Shown here piece by piece: positions 61,310 through 64,000 of a stretch of 64,000 nt of DNA. Within the stretch, counting starts at the first letter, position 1. Each line of letters starts with the position of its first letter. The notes beneath the pieces are model-generated. The model saw only the letters and a program-made list of their open reading frames with translations. It was not told where the DNA came from and did no database searches. Origin of the DNA: Ophthalmolycus amberensis (lineage: Eukaryota; Chordata; Actinopteri; Perciformes; Zoarcidae); assembly GCA_024529925.1 (NCBI GenBank), contig JAFEUB010001474.1:226001-290000 (forward strand), written 5' to 3'. The position numbers and the translations under genes are program-made.

Positions 61310-63960
61310 AAGCAGATGTCAAGTGTTGTTCTCTTTTAATTTCCAACAACCAACACCTGGCTGGTACACTTCCAGACGAGACAACGGACAAAGTGTATTT
61401 TCAGTGAATCTCATGTACATTTCATGTCTTCACATGTACAAACATTTAATCCATGTACAATATTTACACTGTTGAGTCAGTCTCACTGCGGCTGGAATGA
61501 CCGAGCGGGGTGGAGTCATCAGTTAAATAACTGTGAGTGTTCACATGCACACTAACACTAGTACACTAGTACATTACTTGTTGGAGTATTTGCTCGTACA
61601 AACATCGTACCTGCAGAAAACCCAACCCGGCTTACAAAGAAATAAACACTGGTCAAAGAAACAGTTGTACTGGTGAGAGAGCATTGGTGTGTAGACTTTG
61701 TCTTTATGGTCATTATGGACATCTTTAATTAATGATAGAGGTAATCAGATTAGATTGGAGAAACAATTAAAAAGCAGATGTGCTTACATTTTCAGAAAAT
61801 ACAAAAAACAAACAGTTTCTCTTTGTTTCTTCATCCTCATGTTTTAAATACGACCAAAGATAAAATAAGACTCACATACTAGTGTGCATGTAAACATACT
61901 CCGGTATGAGAAACACAAGAAAGGAACTTATTAGTTTGCCCGGGGGAATTGAACCCCCAACCCCTACTGCCTCAGGGCCACTGAGCTCCGCAGGACCCTC
62001 ACATCAACCACAACGAAACAAGCCGACCCAACATCTCACTTCTATACAAACCGTATAATATCATTCGTGTGTGCATTTACATTTCAAGGTAATAAAGTAA
62101 AGAACTGTGTCGGTTATATTCTGCTCAACTCTTCGGCGTTGCTCCCTGAATCCTCTCTAAAGCTCTCCTACAAATCTCCGTCTGATGCTTCAAGTATAAG
62201 TTCATCCGCAGGAACGTCACTGCTGTCGGGGGGGAAAAACCTCACGTGTGCAACAAAAGACCTGATTACATCCTCAGCACACACATGACCAGCTGACCCG
62301 GAAGTGTACCGGGGTCATGGTGTCCTGCTGCCATCTTAGTGGCATCTCTAATCCTACATTCTGGAGAGCCACTAGATGGAAGCAGGACACCATGAAAAGC
62401 TGAGTGATGTGTGATACAACCAGTAGGTTATGGGATCACAATACTGGAGGATGCACACGTTGTGCAAACTACACATGGTGACATTTAAAGTGCATTTAGA
62501 GAGCAACTTTGTGTCATAGTACCTCCAAATGCGGTGTGTACAACACAAAGCGCTCGGTACCGACGTTTGGTCAGCACCCCTGGGTGTCATGTTTAGGTTT
62601 AGGCAACAAAACTACTTGGTTAGGTTTACCAAAAGGCTAGAACTACGTTTGTTAGGTAGTAGCGTACGTTTCGTACTTTATCAGGGCTGCAGCTCACAAT
62701 TACTTTCACTGTCGATTCATTTATAGATTATTTTTTTTGGGGGGGGGGTCTATAATATGTCAGAAAATTGTGAAAATGTTGATCAGTGTTTCCTAAAGCC
62801 CAAGAGTCCGTCCTCAACTGTCTTGTGCAAAACTCAAAAATATCCAGTTAACTGTCACAGAGTAAAGAAACGTTTCCCCCCAAAAAATGACTCCAAATAA
62901 TGAATCCATCGTCAGAATAGTTGGCGATTAATAGATGACAGCTGATAGATGCACTGGGAATGAGACCGGGCTGAAAATACAGGATTTTTATACATTTGGT
63001 GTCACAATGAAAATATTAAATATTGTCATTAAATATTGAAAAATGTACGACTTAACATGACAGAAGCAGCTATTGTTGGACTAAATCTGAGAATCTAGTT
63101 TCGTTCTAGTATCTAATTTGTAAATTTCAGATTATATTTTGTATTCAGAAATGATGAATAGAACCAAAGTGTAGCCGTAAATCATGAGGCTCCAACACGT
63201 TGCTGCTCAGACGGCTGAAGATAAAGTTGCAGCTGTGAGGTTCCTCCCACTGCCAGCAGCCAGCAGCATTCATAAAGTGACTGTGATACCAAAAATAAAA
63301 CGTGATACAAGGTGAGTAAATCTGAGTGAGATCAAAAAAAATAAATGACACGCTGATCTGAGGTAGAGTGACAAAAAGGTGTGAAAGTGAAATCTACCCA
63401 GGGAGGTGTTCTGTTAGTCAAAGGAACATAAAGACGTTGATACTGTGACGCGTTGGGTTTTATCAGCTCGTCACATTCACACCTTGTTAGCGATCGCTAG
63501 CTCTTAGCAGGTAGAGATACTGTCCACTTAAAAAGAATAAAAATACCTTCACCCCGCCAAAAAAAGAAAAGAAAACTGGAACAAAAACTTCTTCAAAAAA
63601 AATGTAATAAATAAAAAAAAGTATAAATCAACACTGATGTTTTTGGCTGCTGTAAATACGTTGCAGACATGTTTGATTTTTTACAATAACCGATAAGAAA
63701 TAAACCACGGCATTAAAATATGGCTTCAAGATGATACAGCTGCAGGTAAAAAACACCTTTTCTTGTTTATCATTAAAAAAAAAATATCAACGACTTCAAG
63801 CTTACAGATGAACAATAACACTTCCGTTAAAACCTCAAAAAATATTTATCTTTCTCATCTTATGTGGGCGTATCCCAAACCTGGCCACTCCCGTGATTGG
63901 TCCCTCCTCTTGTCAATCAAACAATGGTTTCCCTTTGAACCGTGCTGTCCCCTGGCGGCC
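61310..63960 (-). other. Probable 3' UTR of an unidentified minus-strand gene
   Basis: An AT-rich stretch without transposon hallmarks, apart from the tRNA-like patch at 61925-61985. It ends on the left with a minus-strand ATTAAA signal candidate (TTTAAT at 61335-61340) followed by lower-density sequence towards the MADF promoter. At the far right the minus strand reads RRGFDCQKEDGGRQGTARF and then GKPLFD with a stop, and other frames are also short and open. None was recognised. A head-to-tail neighbour upstream of the MADF gene is the simplest reading. Confidence 0.3.
61925..61985 (-). mobile_element. tRNA-like sequence (SINE head or tRNA pseudogene)
   Basis: The minus strand reads TGCGGAGCTCAGTGGCCCTG, then AGGCAGTAGGGGTT and GGGGGTTCAATTCCCCCGGG. 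The T-arm is perfect: a GGGGG/CCCCC stem with loop TTCAATT, which is a B box. A GAGCTCAGTGG A-box-like element is 30 nt upstream. No acceptor stem pairs with the 3' end, so it is not a functional tRNA gene. Confidence 0.5.
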
Positions 63961-64000
63961 CCCGTCCTCTTTCTGGCAGTCAAATCCTCGTCTTGGTCTC

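Noticed and set aside
61925..61985. A functional tRNA gene
   Set aside because: The T-arm and A-box are present, but no acceptor stem pairs and the D and anticodon arms are not convincing.
1..64000. CRISPR array, bacterial operon or endogenous virus
   Set aside because: No repeat-spacer structure, no bacterial gene organisation, and no gag, pol or env-like reading frame was seen. The mobile sequences are DNA transposons, LINEs and SINEs.

Overview
This is vertebrate nuclear DNA, most likely from a teleost fish. The evidence is GT-AG introns of 0.1 to 13 kb, dense (CA)n and (GA)n microsatellites, teleost-style hAT transposons, SINE and LINE fragments, and orthologues of vertebrate genes. No bacterial or viral genes were seen, and there is no CRISPR array. 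Exon coordinates were worked out by hand from homology, splice dinucleotides and intron phase. They were not computed.

Two genes dominate, both on the minus strand. The larger is shroom3, from its start codon at 50127 leftwards past position 1. Fourteen exons are visible. They encode the N-terminal PDZ domain (exons 1-2), a proline-rich exon 3, the conserved middle region, and the actin-binding ASD1 (exon 14, 852-1327). The Rho-kinase-binding ASD2 is not in the window, so the gene is cut off at its 3' end. A separate first exon at 18323-18483 has its own ATG and splices in phase to exon 4. It predicts a shorter isoform without PDZ, with a very basic N-terminus.

The second gene (60916 to 55838, minus strand) is an unnamed MADF-BESS family gene. 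It encodes three MADF-like modules, each split over a short exon and a long exon with only phase-1 introns, and ends in a BESS-like helix. It probably arose by duplication of a symmetric exon pair. The rightmost 2.5 kb looks like the 3' end of a further minus-strand gene, but I could not identify it.

Three coding exons (shroom3 exons 5 and 9, and the last MADF exon) each contain one base too many for the conserved frame to continue. Assembly insertions are the simplest explanation, but real polymorphism is possible.

The introns and the intergenic DNA are repeat-rich. They hold an 18-bp minisatellite that looks like tandem copies of the shroom3 exon 13 splice donor, and a 400-bp degenerate pentanucleotide array. 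Also present are a hAT element with perfect 8-bp target duplications, a second hAT element with matching terminal repeats, seven copies of one dispersed repeat (one split by a LINE), and a transposon fragment with a P2X7-like cysteine domain. Several LINE 3' ends, tRNA-derived SINEs, and long purine or CA tracts complete the picture.
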